Positions 38,662-47,061 of a DNA stretch of 64,000 nt are shown in pieces. Each line of letters starts with the position of its first letter. Positions within the stretch are counted from its first letter, which is position 1. Location: positions 1-64,000 of the forward strand of contig NZ_JAFBCW010000008.1 in assembly GCF_016907915.1 (NCBI RefSeq), written 5' to 3'. Under the pieces are notes generated by a model. The model was given only the letters and a program-made list of their open reading frames with translations. It ran no database searches and was not told where the DNA came from. This DNA is from Desulforadius tongensis (GTDB lineage Bacteria > Bacillota > Desulfotomaculia > Desulfotomaculales > Desulfohalotomaculaceae). Both the position numbers and the translations under genes were made by a program.

Positions 38662-40002
38662 TTATTCTGATACTGCCTCATTTGTGCCACTATTATTCTC
38701 TTCTGCCTTTTCTTCTATCACATTAGCTTCCTCTGTGAGATATTTTACAATTTTACGCCTTAAAATATCTTCTTTCACCATTTCCAGGCTGCCCATTGAT
38801 TCCAAAGTTAACTTCAACTGTCCCGGTTCCTGACGGAACTGCGGTGCCATCTCGGCAATTTCTTTATCCAGCTCTTCATCGGTTACAGAAATATTTTCTA
38901 CTTTGGCAATTTCATCCAATACCAGCTCACGGCGTACTTCTTTTTCTGCGTCATCCTTCATTTTATCCCGCAGCTCATCTATACTGGAATTTGTATACTG
39001 GAGATATTGTTCCAGCCCCAGCCCCTGGGAGCGCAGTCTGCTTTCCATATTTTTAATCATCTCATCCAGACGCTGCTCAATCATCGCTTCCGGAATTTCC
39101 AATTGGGCATTTTCAACCGCTTTTTCCACCGCTTCACGGCTGACAGCCGCGTCTGCCATGTGCTCTTTTCCTTCCTTTAACTTATTCATTAAATCGGCCT
39201 TTAATTCCTCCAGGGTGTCAAATTCACTTACGTCTTTGGCAAACTCGTCATCCAGCGGTGCCAGTTCCTTGCGCTTGATGCTGTTCAGTTTAACTTTAAA
39301 AACAGCCTCCTTACCGGCCAGTTCCCCGGCATGGTAATCCTCCGGGAAGGTAACATTTACCTCCTTTTCTTCCCCCACTTTCAAGCCTATCAACTGCTCT
39401 TCAAAACCGGGAATAAAGGTACCGGAACCGATAACCAGGGAATAATTTTCGGCCTTTCCTCCCTCAAACTCCTCACCGTCAACGTAACCGGTAAAATCTA
39501 TCATCGCTGTATCGCCATCCTGCAGCTCACCTTCGTCAAGGGTAATCAGCTTAGCATGGCGGTTCTGCATGTTTTCCAGTTCTTTCTGTACGTCTTCTTC
39601 CGTAACTTCAACCGGTGCCTTTTTAATTTCAAAACCCTTATACTGGCCCAGCTTAACCTCCGGTTTTACAGCCACCTTCAGTTTAAATACCAAAGGCTCA
39701 CCTTCTTCAGCCTGAATGTTTTCCACTTCCGGCTGGGCTATCGGTGAAATTTCTGTTTCTTTAACAGCTTCCTGGTATACACCGGGGAAAATTTCCTCTA
39801 TTGCTTCTTGATAAAGAGCATCCTTACCTACATACCGCTCAACCAGTACCTTGGGCGCCTTACCTCTACGAAATCCCGGGATGTTGACCCGGCGGGCCAA
39901 TTTCTTGGCTGCCCTGTTAACAGCTTGAGAAAACTTTTCTTTGTCCACTTCTATTTCTAACATTACCTCATTTTTTTCCAGCTTTTCTGCAGTTGCTTTC
40001 AT
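38662..40002 (-). CDS. tig: Trigger factor
   Basis: Ribosome-bound chaperone and prolyl isomerase. The start at ATG 40002 (AGGGGGAGC eight bases upstream) gives 446 residues. It has a ribosome-binding N-terminal domain with the FRRGKAPKVLVERYVG region (GFRxGKxP signature, about residues 42-60), an FKBP-like domain (about 160-245) and a C-terminal chaperone domain (about 250-430). A GTG two codons earlier is too close to the ribosome site. Confidence 0.96.
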   Translation of the reverse strand: MKATAEKLEKNEVMLEIEVDKEKFSQAVNRAAKKLARRVNIPGFRRGKAPKVLVERYVGKDALYQEAIEEIFPGVYQEAVKETEISPIAQPEVENIQAEEGEPLVFKLKVAVKPEVKLGQYKGFEIKKAPVEVTEEDVQKELENMQNRHAKLITLDEGELQDGDTAMIDFTGYVDGEEFEGGKAENYSLVIGSGTFIPGFEEQLIGLKVGEEKEVNVTFPEDYHAGELAGKEAVFKVKLNSIKRKELAPLDDEFAKDVSEFDTLEELKADLMNKLKEGKEHMADAAVSREAVEKAVENAQLEIPEAMIEQRLDEMIKNMESRLRSQGLGLEQYLQYTNSSIDELRDKMKDDAEKEVRRELVLDEIAKVENISVTDEELDKEIAEMAPQFRQEPGQLKLTLESMGSLEMVKEDILRRKIVKYLTEEANVIEEKAEENNSGTNEAVSE

Positions 40003-40181
40003 TACCACTTGCTCCCCCTTAAATATGTATTAATACTAGATAATTTTACCATCGCTTTGTAATATTATCTATTTTAACCAAAAAGTTCTTTACTTAACAT
40101 GCTTTATTCTACATTGGGCAGGTATTTCCTTCCCGCAGCTTAATTATGGCTGTATACATTGGTACATTAATGTACAAAACA

Positions 40182-40208
40182 CAAAATACCAGGGTAATCA
40201 AACCCTGG
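40182..40208 (-). terminator. Terminator of the tRNA cluster
   Basis: CCAGGG/CCCTGG hairpin followed by a T-rich tract (TATTTTGTGTTTTG), about 75 bp after tRNA-Leu. Confidence 0.65.
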
Positions 40209-40284
40209 CAGTAAATACTCTGATGTCTAGTATGCAATAAATATTACACATTGTCAATATCCTATTACTAGTTACCGGCTCGCT

Positions 40285-40369
40285 TGGTGCGGACGGTGGG
40301 AGTCGAACCCACACGGGAAAACCCACTGGATCCTAAGTCCAGCGCGTCTGCCAGTTCCGCCACGTCCGC
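40285..40369 (-). tRNA. tRNA-Leu (anticodon TAG)
   Basis: The minus strand folds with acceptor GCGGACG/CGTCCGC, anticodon loop CTTAGGA, a long variable arm and TTCGACT T-loop. CCA is encoded at 40285-40287. Confidence 0.95.
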
Positions 40370-40381
40370 ATAAAATAATAA

Positions 40382-40457
40382 TGGTGAGCCATCCAGGACT
40401 CGAACCTGGGACACCCTGATTAAAAGTCAGGTGCTCTGCCAACTGAGCTAATGGCTC
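40382..40457 (-). tRNA. tRNA-Lys (anticodon TTT)
   Basis: Acceptor GAGCCAT/ATGGCTC, D-loop AGCTCAGTTGGCAGAGC, anticodon loop CTTTTAA, T-arm GGTTCGAGTCC. CCA is encoded. Confidence 0.96.
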
Positions 40458-40466
40458 ACTTAAAAT

Positions 40467-40541
40467 TGGCTGGGGTGGTAGGATTCGAACCTACGCATGG
40501 CGATTCCAAAGACCGCTGCCTTACCGCTTGGCTACACCCCA
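40467..40541 (-). tRNA. tRNA-Gln (anticodon TTG)
   Basis: Acceptor TGGGGTG/CACCCCA, anticodon loop CTTTGGA, T-arm GTAGGTTCGAATCCTAC. CCA is encoded. Confidence 0.95.
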
Positions 40542-40558
40542 GCATTATTCATTTATTA

Positions 40559-40636
<78 letters not shown>

Positions 40637-40773
40637 ACATTTGCGGCATTATCGCCGCTCACCAAACGCAATAATAATATTAGCAAAGGTAAAAAAAGAT
40701 GTCAAGGGTTTTAGAGAGAAAATTATTGGCAATCAGGTAACTTTTGTCCCGGAGTGCCGATCAGCCCGCGCAC

Positions 40774-41265
40774 CTAAAGATCACCATCCCGTTCCAGCGC
40801 TTCTTTTAATTTGGTATAAGTTAAATCCAAACCTTCCGAAATAACCCGCACATCACCAATTACCGGCATAAAATTAGTATCCCCGCCCCACCTGGGAACG
40901 ATATGAATGTGAAAATGTCCCGGGATACCGGCACCGGCAATTTTACCTAAATTCACCCCAACGTTAAATCCATCGGGATTAAATGCTTTACGCAGCAGCG
41001 CAATCATTTTTTGGGTCATTTGGAAAAGTTCCAAGGACTCCTCTTCATCCAGCTCGGTGATATCGCCCACGTGTCTTTGAGGGGCCACCAGCAGATGGCC
41101 GTTATTATAAGGGTATAAATTCAACAGCACAAAAGTTTTCTCCCCGCGCAGCAGCACGTAGTTTTCTTCATCTGCAGACGACTGCAGCTTTTCACAAAAT
41201 ATACATGCTGAACCGTGATCCTTACCGATATATACCGTACGCCAGGGTGCCCAAATACGCTCCAT
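40774..41265 (-). CDS. HIT-family nucleotide hydrolase/transferase
   Basis: Histidine-triad protein; members hydrolyse or transfer nucleotide monophosphates from dinucleoside polyphosphates. The start at ATG 41265 has AGGAGGAA eight bases upstream and gives 163 residues. It opens MERIWAPWRTVYI, with a CIFC zinc-type pair at residues 22-25 and the triad HFHIHIV near 118-124. These features match the AP4A phosphorylase-like branch of the HIT family. The exact substrate cannot be told. Confidence 0.9.
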   Translation of the reverse strand: MERIWAPWRTVYIGKDHGSACIFCEKLQSSADEENYVLLRGEKTFVLLNLYPYNNGHLLVAPQRHVGDITELDEEESLELFQMTQKMIALLRKAFNPDGFNVGVNLGKIAGAGIPGHFHIHIVPRWGGDTNFMPVIGDVRVISEGLDLTYTKLKEALERDGDL

Positions 41266-41382
41266 AACCATTTCCTCCTATGGGGTAAATTTTTATGTAT
41301 TATGTTACTTTTCGATATTATCTATATATTTCCTGCAGGTGAAAGCAGGTACAAATACTTTTTTTCTGCCCCCGGCCGAAAA

Positions 41383-41417
41383 TTTAAAACACCCCGCACC
41401 ATTTAAAAGTGCAGGGT
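41383..41417 (-). terminator. Terminator after the small unknown gene
   Basis: CCTGCACTTTTAAATGGTGCGGGG hairpin (interrupted stem) followed by TGTTTTAAATTTT. Confidence 0.6.
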
Positions 41418-41432
41418 TGAATTTCAAGCATA

Positions 41433-41648
41433 TTAATACTTCTTCAATAATTCGGATATGGATTTAAAATCTATTTTTTGAAACGGGTACTGCAGCAGCC
41501 CCCACCCGCCCTCCCCGGGATGATAGCTGTCAATTAATATTTCCCGCCCGTCGGGTAATATCAGCACATGGTTGTAAATAATTCTGCCTTCCAACCTGCC
41601 GGCCGTCTTCTTGTTTAAATAAGTTCTTGTATATAACGGGTTAAACAT
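41433..41648 (-). CDS. Small protein of unknown function
   Basis: I do not recognise it. The 71 residues from ATG 41648 (GGGGTGAT site) begin MFNPLYTRTYLNKKTAGRLE and continue with a beta-rich pattern, RIIYNHVLILPDGREILID, then GEGGWGLLQYPF. It is soluble, with no membrane segment or cysteines. A longer frame reaching 41714 has no ribosome site. It has its own terminator and is divergent from sigK, whose upstream region it shares. That raises the possibility of a sporulation role, which is inference. Confidence 0.6.
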   Translation of the reverse strand: MFNPLYTRTYLNKKTAGRLEGRIIYNHVLILPDGREILIDSYHPGEGGWGLLQYPFQKIDFKSISELLKKY

Positions 41649-41748
41649 TTCATCACCCCTTGTCCTTTCACTTATATAGACGTACCGCAGGCTAAAACGT
41701 TTCATTAATTGCATAATTTTCCATCAAAAATTTTTCCCTTTTTTGACA

Positions 41749-41774
41749 CTATTTTTTGTTAACAATCATAGAAT
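41749..41774 (+). promoter_or_regulatory. Sigma-E-like promoter upstream of sigK
   Basis: CATAGAAT (41767-41774) matches the sigma-E -10 consensus CATACAAT in seven of eight positions. An AT-rich CTATTT (-35-like) is about 12-13 bp upstream. In Bacillus sigK is first transcribed by sigma-E. Confidence 0.45.
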
Positions 41775-41809
41775 AAAGCACCTCATATAAGTTCATAAGG
41801 AGGGGTTTA

Positions 41810-42511
41810 ATGTTAGGCGGGCTGGGTACACTTTTACTGAGTTTATCACTGCTCAACGGTTTAACGCTGCTTATTTCCTATGTTGTTAATAACAGCTTTA
41901 AAAAACCGTTAAGTGCCGAAGAAACAATTAATTATTTTAAAAAATACCAGGCCGGCGATGCCGAAGCCTTTAACGTTTTGGTAGAAAGAAACCTGCGCCT
42001 GGTAGCACACATAGCCAAGAAATACAAAGACACCACCGAAGAAACCTATGACGATTTAATATCCATTGGTACTATCGGTTTAATTAAGGCCATCAATACC
42101 TTTGACATCAAACGGGCAAAATTTTCTACATATGCTTCCCGGTGCATTCACAATGAAATTCTAATGTGTTTGAGAAGCAAGCAAAAAGACAGCGCGCTGG
42201 TTTCCCTGGAACAGCCCATCGGCTGCGATAAAGAAGGCAACGAATTAACCTGGGAAAACTGCCTGGGTACAGATACAGAAATAGTTTACGAAGAAGTGGA
42301 AGCCAACCAGGAGCTGGAAAGGTTAATGTCCGCAGTTTCCAAACTGCCGCCCAAGGAACGAAGAGTTATTATCCAAAGATACGGTTTAAATGGTGATGAA
42401 CCCCTTTGTCAAAGAAAAATAGCCCGCGATATGGGAATCTCCCGCTCTTATGTTTCCCGCATTGAAACTAAGGGCTTAAAAAGATTAACTCAAATACTGG
42501 CCGCCCATTAA
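41810..42511 (+). CDS. sigK: Sporulation sigma factor sigma-K, with pro-sequence
   Basis: Late mother-cell sigma factor directing coat and cortex genes. The 233 residues align along their length with B. subtilis pro-sigma-K. A hydrophobic pro-sequence (1-23) ends at LISYVVNN, where the known cleavage site falls between serine 23 and tyrosine 24. Region 2 includes ERNLRLVAHIAKKY and YDDLISIGTIGLIKA, and region 4 includes the helix-turn-helix KIARDMGISRSYVSRIE. The gene is continuous: no skin-type insertion. AAGGAGGGG precedes the ATG. SpoIVFB, the processing protease, is at 8833-9708. Confidence 0.96.
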   Translation: MLGGLGTLLLSLSLLNGLTLLISYVVNNSFKKPLSAEETINYFKKYQAGDAEAFNVLVERNLRLVAHIAKKYKDTTEETYDDLISIGTIGLIKAINTFDIKRAKFSTYASRCIHNEILMCLRSKQKDSALVSLEQPIGCDKEGNELTWENCLGTDTEIVYEEVEANQELERLMSAVSKLPPKERRVIIQRYGLNGDEPLCQRKIARDMGISRSYVSRIETKGLKRLTQILAAH

Positions 42512-42610
42512 CTAACCGGCTAAAAACCGGTGGGCCTTTTAAGCGGGCGCTTTGGAATCGACAACCGCGTCGGCAGCCGGATCGCGGGCATCCGAAAGCA
42601 GATGAATACC

Positions 42611-42716
42611 TGTGGACGGGTGTGGATGATTGTTAATAACTCTGTGGATAAAATTTGCACCGGCGCCGCACTCCCCTGTGCCGCGCCGTTTTGCCGGTTT
42701 GCACGCTTGTGGATAA
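42611..42716 (+). promoter_or_regulatory. Cluster of DnaA-box-like sites
   Basis: Two perfect TGTGGATAA boxes (42643-42651 and 42708-42716) and two near matches, TGTGGACGG (42611-42619) and TGTGGATGA (42621-42629), lie in the same orientation within about 105 bp. They sit in the gap after sigK, between two convergent genes. No dnaA or dnaN is nearby, so this is not the usual oriC context. Confidence 0.55.
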
Positions 42717-42728
42717 CTAAGGCATACT

Positions 42729-43541
42729 TTATCCCAGGGGATGGGGCTCCGCCCTGCGCCGGGAAAAAACCTGCACCTCAGAATAACCTGCTTTCCGGGC
42801 CAGTTCAACGGCCCGATCATAATCTGCCCCTACATCCTGGGGACAGTGGGCATCTGAACTGATAACTATGGGCACCCCGTACTCAAAGCAGGTCTTCAGC
42901 AGGAGGGGGTGGGGATAAATTTCCCCAACGGGTTTTCTCAATCCCGCGGTGCTTATCTCGATACAGGTTCCACCTTTGGCCAGCGCCCCCGCCACCCTGT
43001 GATACTGTTCTTTTAAAAACTGCTCACTGGCGGGAATATATTTAAAGATTTTAGCTAAATCAATATGCCCGGCAATATCAAAAAGCCCGCTCTCCGCCAG
43101 GCACACTACGCGGTCAAAATAATCGGACCAAATATCTTCAACCCTTCTTTCTTCCCACCGTTCTTTCATTTCTGCCAAGTCAATTCCCCAATCATCTATC
43201 CAGTGTACAGAACCGATTACATAATCAAAAGGATAGCTGTTTATAAATTCAGCAATTTCTTTTTCCTTTCCCGGAAAATAGTCCATCTCAATGCCAAACT
43301 TAACTTTTATCCCCTGTTCCCGGGCCTTTAAAATCATCGTAAAATAATCTTCCATAGTTTGTGTCTGCCTGGGTTCCACCCATGAATTCCAAAAAATACG
43401 GCGGGTTTCCACAAACCTGTAGGCATGTTCCGATATCCCCCAGTCGCCCAGGCCGACCTCAGCAGCCTGCCGGGAAAATTCCATCAACCACTGAACTGAA
43501 TAAGGCCCTTTCTCCACATGAATATGATAATCTGTTAACAT
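42729..43541 (-). CDS. hisK: PHP-family histidinol-phosphatase
   Basis: Metal-dependent phosphatase of the polymerase-and-histidinol-phosphatase (PHP) superfamily. The 270 residues open with LTDYHIHVE (metal ligands at 6 and 8 region), continue with GISEHAY, GIEMDYFPG and DYVIGSVHWID, and end with ISSDAHCPQDVG. This is the normal HisJ/HisK pattern for histidinol phosphate dephosphorylation in histidine synthesis. No other his genes are in the window, so a related substrate is possible. Confidence 0.85.
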   Translation of the reverse strand: MLTDYHIHVEKGPYSVQWLMEFSRQAAEVGLGDWGISEHAYRFVETRRIFWNSWVEPRQTQTMEDYFTMILKAREQGIKVKFGIEMDYFPGKEKEIAEFINSYPFDYVIGSVHWIDDWGIDLAEMKERWEERRVEDIWSDYFDRVVCLAESGLFDIAGHIDLAKIFKYIPASEQFLKEQYHRVAGALAKGGTCIEISTAGLRKPVGEIYPHPLLLKTCFEYGVPIVISSDAHCPQDVGADYDRAVELARKAGYSEVQVFSRRRAEPHPLG

Positions 43542-43678
43542 GTTCCGTTTAACCTCCCGGGTGCAGTTATTCAGCTGGAGGACTTATCCCACATAAGCGA
43601 ACGGGGCAAATTTTCACGTAAAATAAACCGTAAACTGCATAACCGGAATTTCCACCAGCTGCGTTCCTTCATAGATAC

Positions 43679-44149
43679 TTAGTTAGGAACATTTATAGTT
43701 TTTAGCTCACCATTTACAGTCTTCCACTGAACCTTAACTTTAACTTTTTCTAGGATTTCCGCAGCTTCAGCACCACTCATTATCCTACTGGGCTTTTGTG
43801 GCAAAATTGATATAGACATACAAGACGTTTCCATTGCATCTGGTATTGAACCCTCAGGTTTTTCAGCATTCCACGTATATTTACCGCTGTGCGGTGGTAT
43901 ATAGCCTTCGGGCCATTTACCCACATTAAATTTAGGTTCTATCACCACAAATTCAAGGGGCTCTTGACCTAAATATCCTGCTTCAATTTTACCCATTACC
44001 TCTTTTTCATCCCATTGTAACACTGCTTTAATCTCCCAGTCTTCATTAGAAAAGCAATCTTTGGAAACTGTATTCTTGCTGTTCGACTCCGAACAACCAA
44101 AAGCAAACAATAATATGCCCAAGTATAGTACTAAGAGTTTTAACTTCAA
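43679..44149 (-). CDS. Lipoprotein of unknown function
   Basis: From TTG 44149, with AGGGGGTGG nine bases upstream, the product is 156 residues. A leucine-rich signal ends in the lipobox LFAFGC (cysteine about 19), followed by a soluble domain with no family I recognise. An upstream ATG (44185) lies inside the LysM gene and would spoil the signal peptide. It is immediately downstream of the LysM protein gene, so both are probably cotranscribed and placed in the envelope. Confidence 0.7.
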   Translation of the reverse strand: MKLKLLVLYLGILLFAFGCSESNSKNTVSKDCFSNEDWEIKAVLQWDEKEVMGKIEAGYLGQEPLEFVVIEPKFNVGKWPEGYIPPHSGKYTWNAEKPEGSIPDAMETSCMSISILPQKPSRIMSGAEAAEILEKVKVKVQWKTVNGELKTINVPN

Positions 44150-44165
44150 AACCGCTGTCCACCCC

Positions 44166-44639
44166 CTAACTTTTCCACCATTCATAGGGTTCCCTGGGTA
44201 CTTTAATTACCTGCCCCAGGTGTAATCTAGCAGCAGCGGGAATCCCATTTATTCGAGCCAGTTGAGAAGCATAAACTTCTGTACCGTAATAGCGCTTAGA
44301 AATGGCCGCAAAGGAGTCACCGCTTTGGATATGGTGATATATATATTCACCTTCCCCGTCAAGATGCTTTTCAGCAGTTGTATTTTGAGTCTTAATGCTA
44401 ACAATCTCTTTACGCAGGGCAGCATTCTCTACCGCCAGCCGTTCAACTTCTAACCGCAGGGCGGTAAGTTCCTGCCCCAGGTTCCACATCCACATCATTA
44501 CAAACAGGCATACCCCTCCGGCCAGCAGGGCAGTTAATATACCCTGCCATTTAAGCCTTTTTTTATGGTTTTCTATAAAATGCTTTTCTAACTGGCTGAC
44601 TGTTTTCCCCTTTATTTCCATGGAATTGTTATTTTTCAT
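44166..44639 (-). CDS. Membrane-anchored LysM-domain protein
   Basis: The 157-residue product from ATG 44639 has a basic cytosolic N-terminus, one transmembrane helix (about 33-52), a coiled coil (about 55-85) and a C-terminal LysM domain (about 103-150, with HIQSGDSFAAISKRYYG and LARINGI). LysM binds N-acetylglucosamine in peptidoglycan. The layout resembles small wall-binding division or sporulation proteins, but no specific role can be named. A start at 44660 lacks a ribosome site. Confidence 0.8.
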   Translation of the reverse strand: MKNNNSMEIKGKTVSQLEKHFIENHKKRLKWQGILTALLAGGVCLFVMMWMWNLGQELTALRLEVERLAVENAALRKEIVSIKTQNTTAEKHLDGEGEYIYHHIQSGDSFAAISKRYYGTEVYASQLARINGIPAAARLHLGQVIKVPREPYEWWKS

Positions 44640-44724
44640 CAAATAACAACCTTTCCGCATTAAACTTAAACCGGCATAACTAATTATTCTATAAAGCGCT
44701 CACTATACCTGCCTTACTGCAGGC

Positions 44725-44755
44725 AAAAAAACCCCGGATTTAATTACCCGGGGTT
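44725..44755 (-). terminator. Terminator of the repeat-bearing lipoprotein gene
   Basis: AACCCCGGGT/ATCCGGGGTT hairpin followed by TTTTTTT. Confidence 0.85.
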
Positions 44756-44761
44756 AACCAT

Positions 44762-46156
44762 TCAGCTATTACTTAAAGGGCTTTGAAATAACTGCTTAAT
44801 ACTTTCCTGATTTAACTGCATCTTCCTGTACTCTTTTAAATCACTGCCTGCCAGGTCGGGATTGCCGCCGGGCAGAACACCTATTAATATATTTTTTCCA
44901 TTTTCCCTCAAAACAGTGTAGCTGACATTATTTTCATACAGCCTCTGCCTTTCTGTTAACCATTTTTCCTGGGCCACGTAACGGATGGAAAATAATTTGG
45001 CCATTTCTTTTTTATCCCGCCCGGTATAATAAAAATCCACCGACTGCACTTTCCCGTCGTCCCCCGTTACTTCTCTAACGGTATACTTATCCTTCCAGCT
45101 GCCGGGAATCTTAAACCTGTATCCTTCCTCCCAGTCAGAATAATCCTCTGCCACCGGGATCAGCCCGCCCCCTTCGTTCCATTTATACCATACATTGACC
45201 CAGGGGATGTCCACCATGGCCAAATTCTCCGTGCCGGGCGGTTCAGTCATCATTCCAATCTCTATAATGCCGTCATTGTCAATGTCCTGGCTGGGAAGCG
45301 GGTAGGCTTTAAAAGTAATGGGAAAATCGCCCTTGGGTGTTCCAATCATGTTTTTAAAACGGCCATTTTCCAGCATCAGCAGCTGGGTATAGGCGGAGTG
45401 GGCCCCCGCAACTACATCTACAAAGATACCCCGCTTGTCCTTGGTGGCATTGCCAATGGTCACCCTGTCCGGATAAACTGCTTCATATTCCATTTCATTG
45501 GTCATTTTCAGCTTTCCATCCACATAACGGTACAGCTGCACCACCGCATAAGGCAGCTCCACCGCGTAGGGCAGTACCTCTTTGTCAGTTCTAAAGAATA
45601 CGGCTATATCTGCCTTTAAATCACCGTCTAAGTCACCAACAGAAAAATCTGCACAGTTTTTCCGCATTAACTGCTTCATTTTTTTGTTCTGCAGGGTATA
45701 TACCGATAACTCACTATTCATCCCGCTGCCGCCGGACCAGCCCACCACCAGTTCCGGTGCTTTGTCACCGGTTATGTTATGAAACTCTGCATATTCAATA
45801 CTCTGCCCCGGTTCCTCGATATTATCCAGCAGCGTCCATTGTTCCTCCTCTTTTCCCAGAATCAGTATACCCAGCTCCAAAATATCCTGCCCCTTTTTGT
45901 AAAACGCCACCAGCTCATCCGAGCCGTCCCCGTTCAAATCCACCTGTTCAAAGGCGCTTGCTTTTTCCGGGCGCAGGGGAATGGTTAATTTGGCCCCCTG
46001 GGGCAGAAATCTCTCCACCGCCTGTTTTATCTCCTGCTGGTTAACTTCCATTTTAGGATGTTTCACCAGCTCGTTTGGGCTTAATGACATACTACAGCCG
46101 GCAAGCAGGGTGCCTGCCAGTAAGGCCGCTATACCTTTTTTAAGTTTGCTGCTCAA
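44762..46156 (-). CDS. Lipoprotein with VCBS/FG-GAP-like repeats
   Basis: A 464-residue exported lipoprotein. The signal ends in lipobox LLAGC (cysteine 21). Repeated calcium-loop-like motifs follow: DLNGDGSDE (about 73-81), NITGDKAPE, DLDGDLKAD and DIDNDGIIE (about 290-298), each preceding a beta-strand, as in FG-GAP/VCBS beta-propellers. The C-terminal 100 residues are different and end without repeats. It starts at TTG 46156 with GGGGGGAAG upstream. Function is unknown; similar lipoproteins are common in Clostridia. Confidence 0.8.
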   Translation of the reverse strand: MSSKLKKGIAALLAGTLLAGCSMSLSPNELVKHPKMEVNQQEIKQAVERFLPQGAKLTIPLRPEKASAFEQVDLNGDGSDELVAFYKKGQDILELGILILGKEEEQWTLLDNIEEPGQSIEYAEFHNITGDKAPELVVGWSGGSGMNSELSVYTLQNKKMKQLMRKNCADFSVGDLDGDLKADIAVFFRTDKEVLPYAVELPYAVVQLYRYVDGKLKMTNEMEYEAVYPDRVTIGNATKDKRGIFVDVVAGAHSAYTQLLMLENGRFKNMIGTPKGDFPITFKAYPLPSQDIDNDGIIEIGMMTEPPGTENLAMVDIPWVNVWYKWNEGGGLIPVAEDYSDWEEGYRFKIPGSWKDKYTVREVTGDDGKVQSVDFYYTGRDKKEMAKLFSIRYVAQEKWLTERQRLYENNVSYTVLRENGKNILIGVLPGGNPDLAGSDLKEYRKMQLNQESIKQLFQSPLSNS

Positions 46157-46265
46157 CTTCTACTTCCCCCCGTGCTGCAAATTTTTTGTCATCTTTGTTC
46201 CTAATTATTTGTTCCTAATTATAATGTAAGTTCTGTAAAAAATAGTAACAGAATGGTTAAATTTT

Positions 46266-46300
46266 AAAAGCCGCTGACCTTATTGGTCAGCGGCATAATT
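46266..46300 (-). terminator. Terminator of the LUD gene
   Basis: GCCGCTGACC/GGTCAGCGGC hairpin followed by TTTTAAAATTT, next to the stop codon. Confidence 0.8.
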
Positions 46301-46939
46301 TTAATAGCCCAGGTTTTCACCAACCACCACAACCGTTATGTCGGTAAGCATGGGTTTTCTCTTCATTATGGAATAAGCTCTGCAGGTTCTGGTTTTACTT
46401 TTACAGTCCATGCAAACCCCGGCAGCAGCGCAGGGATTTGGCAGGTTCAACCGCTTGTTGTTTTGAGGGGCAGCTGTAAGCTGTATTCTCTGCAGGGCTG
46501 AGTGTACATCTGTACAAATCTTATTTACCCCCGCCACTATCAACACTTTCCGGGGGCCGAAGGTCATGGCAGCAACCCTGTTGCCAACCCCGTCTATATT
46601 AACCAAGTACCCATCCAGGGTTAGAGCGTTGGTACTGCAAAGAAAGACATCGCTGGTGAGCTGCTCACGCCTGATTTCCATCTTTTCTTCCGCCGATAAA
46701 TCCGGCAGATTATGATTCAGCACCCGTGCCCCCTTATCCCGGGCCTTTTCCGGAATGTTCAGCTGGTTTAAAGTCACGGAACCGCCCATCCCCACCGTAG
46801 TTCCCTCTGAGATATAACTTAACACGTATTGAACTGCTTCTTCACTGTTAGAAAAGTAAACCGCATCAAACTCATTTTTCTTTAAGGCTTCTACAACCCT
46901 CTGCCCCAGAGTGTCGTGGTGCCATTTTTGTACATTCAC
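46301..46939 (-). CDS. LUD-domain (lactate utilization-type) protein
   Basis: The 212 residues match the stand-alone LUD/DUF162 family related to LutC/LutB: GTTVGMGGSVTLNQLNI (about 45-61), STNALTLDGYLVNIDGVGNRV and VLIVAGVNKI. The C-terminus has a cysteine set (CAAAGVCMDC, then C) that could bind metal. GTG start 46939 has GGGGAGG upstream. It stands alone without lutA or lutB, so its substrate is unknown. Confidence 0.85.
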   Translation of the reverse strand: MNVQKWHHDTLGQRVVEALKKNEFDAVYFSNSEEAVQYVLSYISEGTTVGMGGSVTLNQLNIPEKARDKGARVLNHNLPDLSAEEKMEIRREQLTSDVFLCSTNALTLDGYLVNIDGVGNRVAAMTFGPRKVLIVAGVNKICTDVHSALQRIQLTAAPQNNKRLNLPNPCAAAGVCMDCKSKTRTCRAYSIMKRKPMLTDITVVVVGENLGY

Positions 46940-47015
46940 TGCTTTTACCTCCCCTAATATAAACTGCAGGTTATTATTTACTAACTAAGTTGAAATTATA
47001 ACATGCTGCGGTGAG

Positions 47016-47053
47016 AAAAAACAGGGCCGGCTTTTTACCGGCCCCTACCCTGT
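47016..47053 (-). terminator. Terminator of the AGCS symporter gene
   Basis: Extended hairpin around GGGCCGG/GCCGGCCC within CAGGG/CCCTG, followed by TTTTTT. Confidence 0.85.
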
Positions 47054-47061
47054 TTAACCCC

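Noticed and set aside
41810-42511. Skin-type insertion in sigK
   Set aside because: The reading frame is continuous from pro-sequence to region 4.
42530-42862. Frames on both strands between sigK and the PHP gene
   Set aside because: No ribosome site, no conserved pattern; the DnaA boxes explain part of the sequence.
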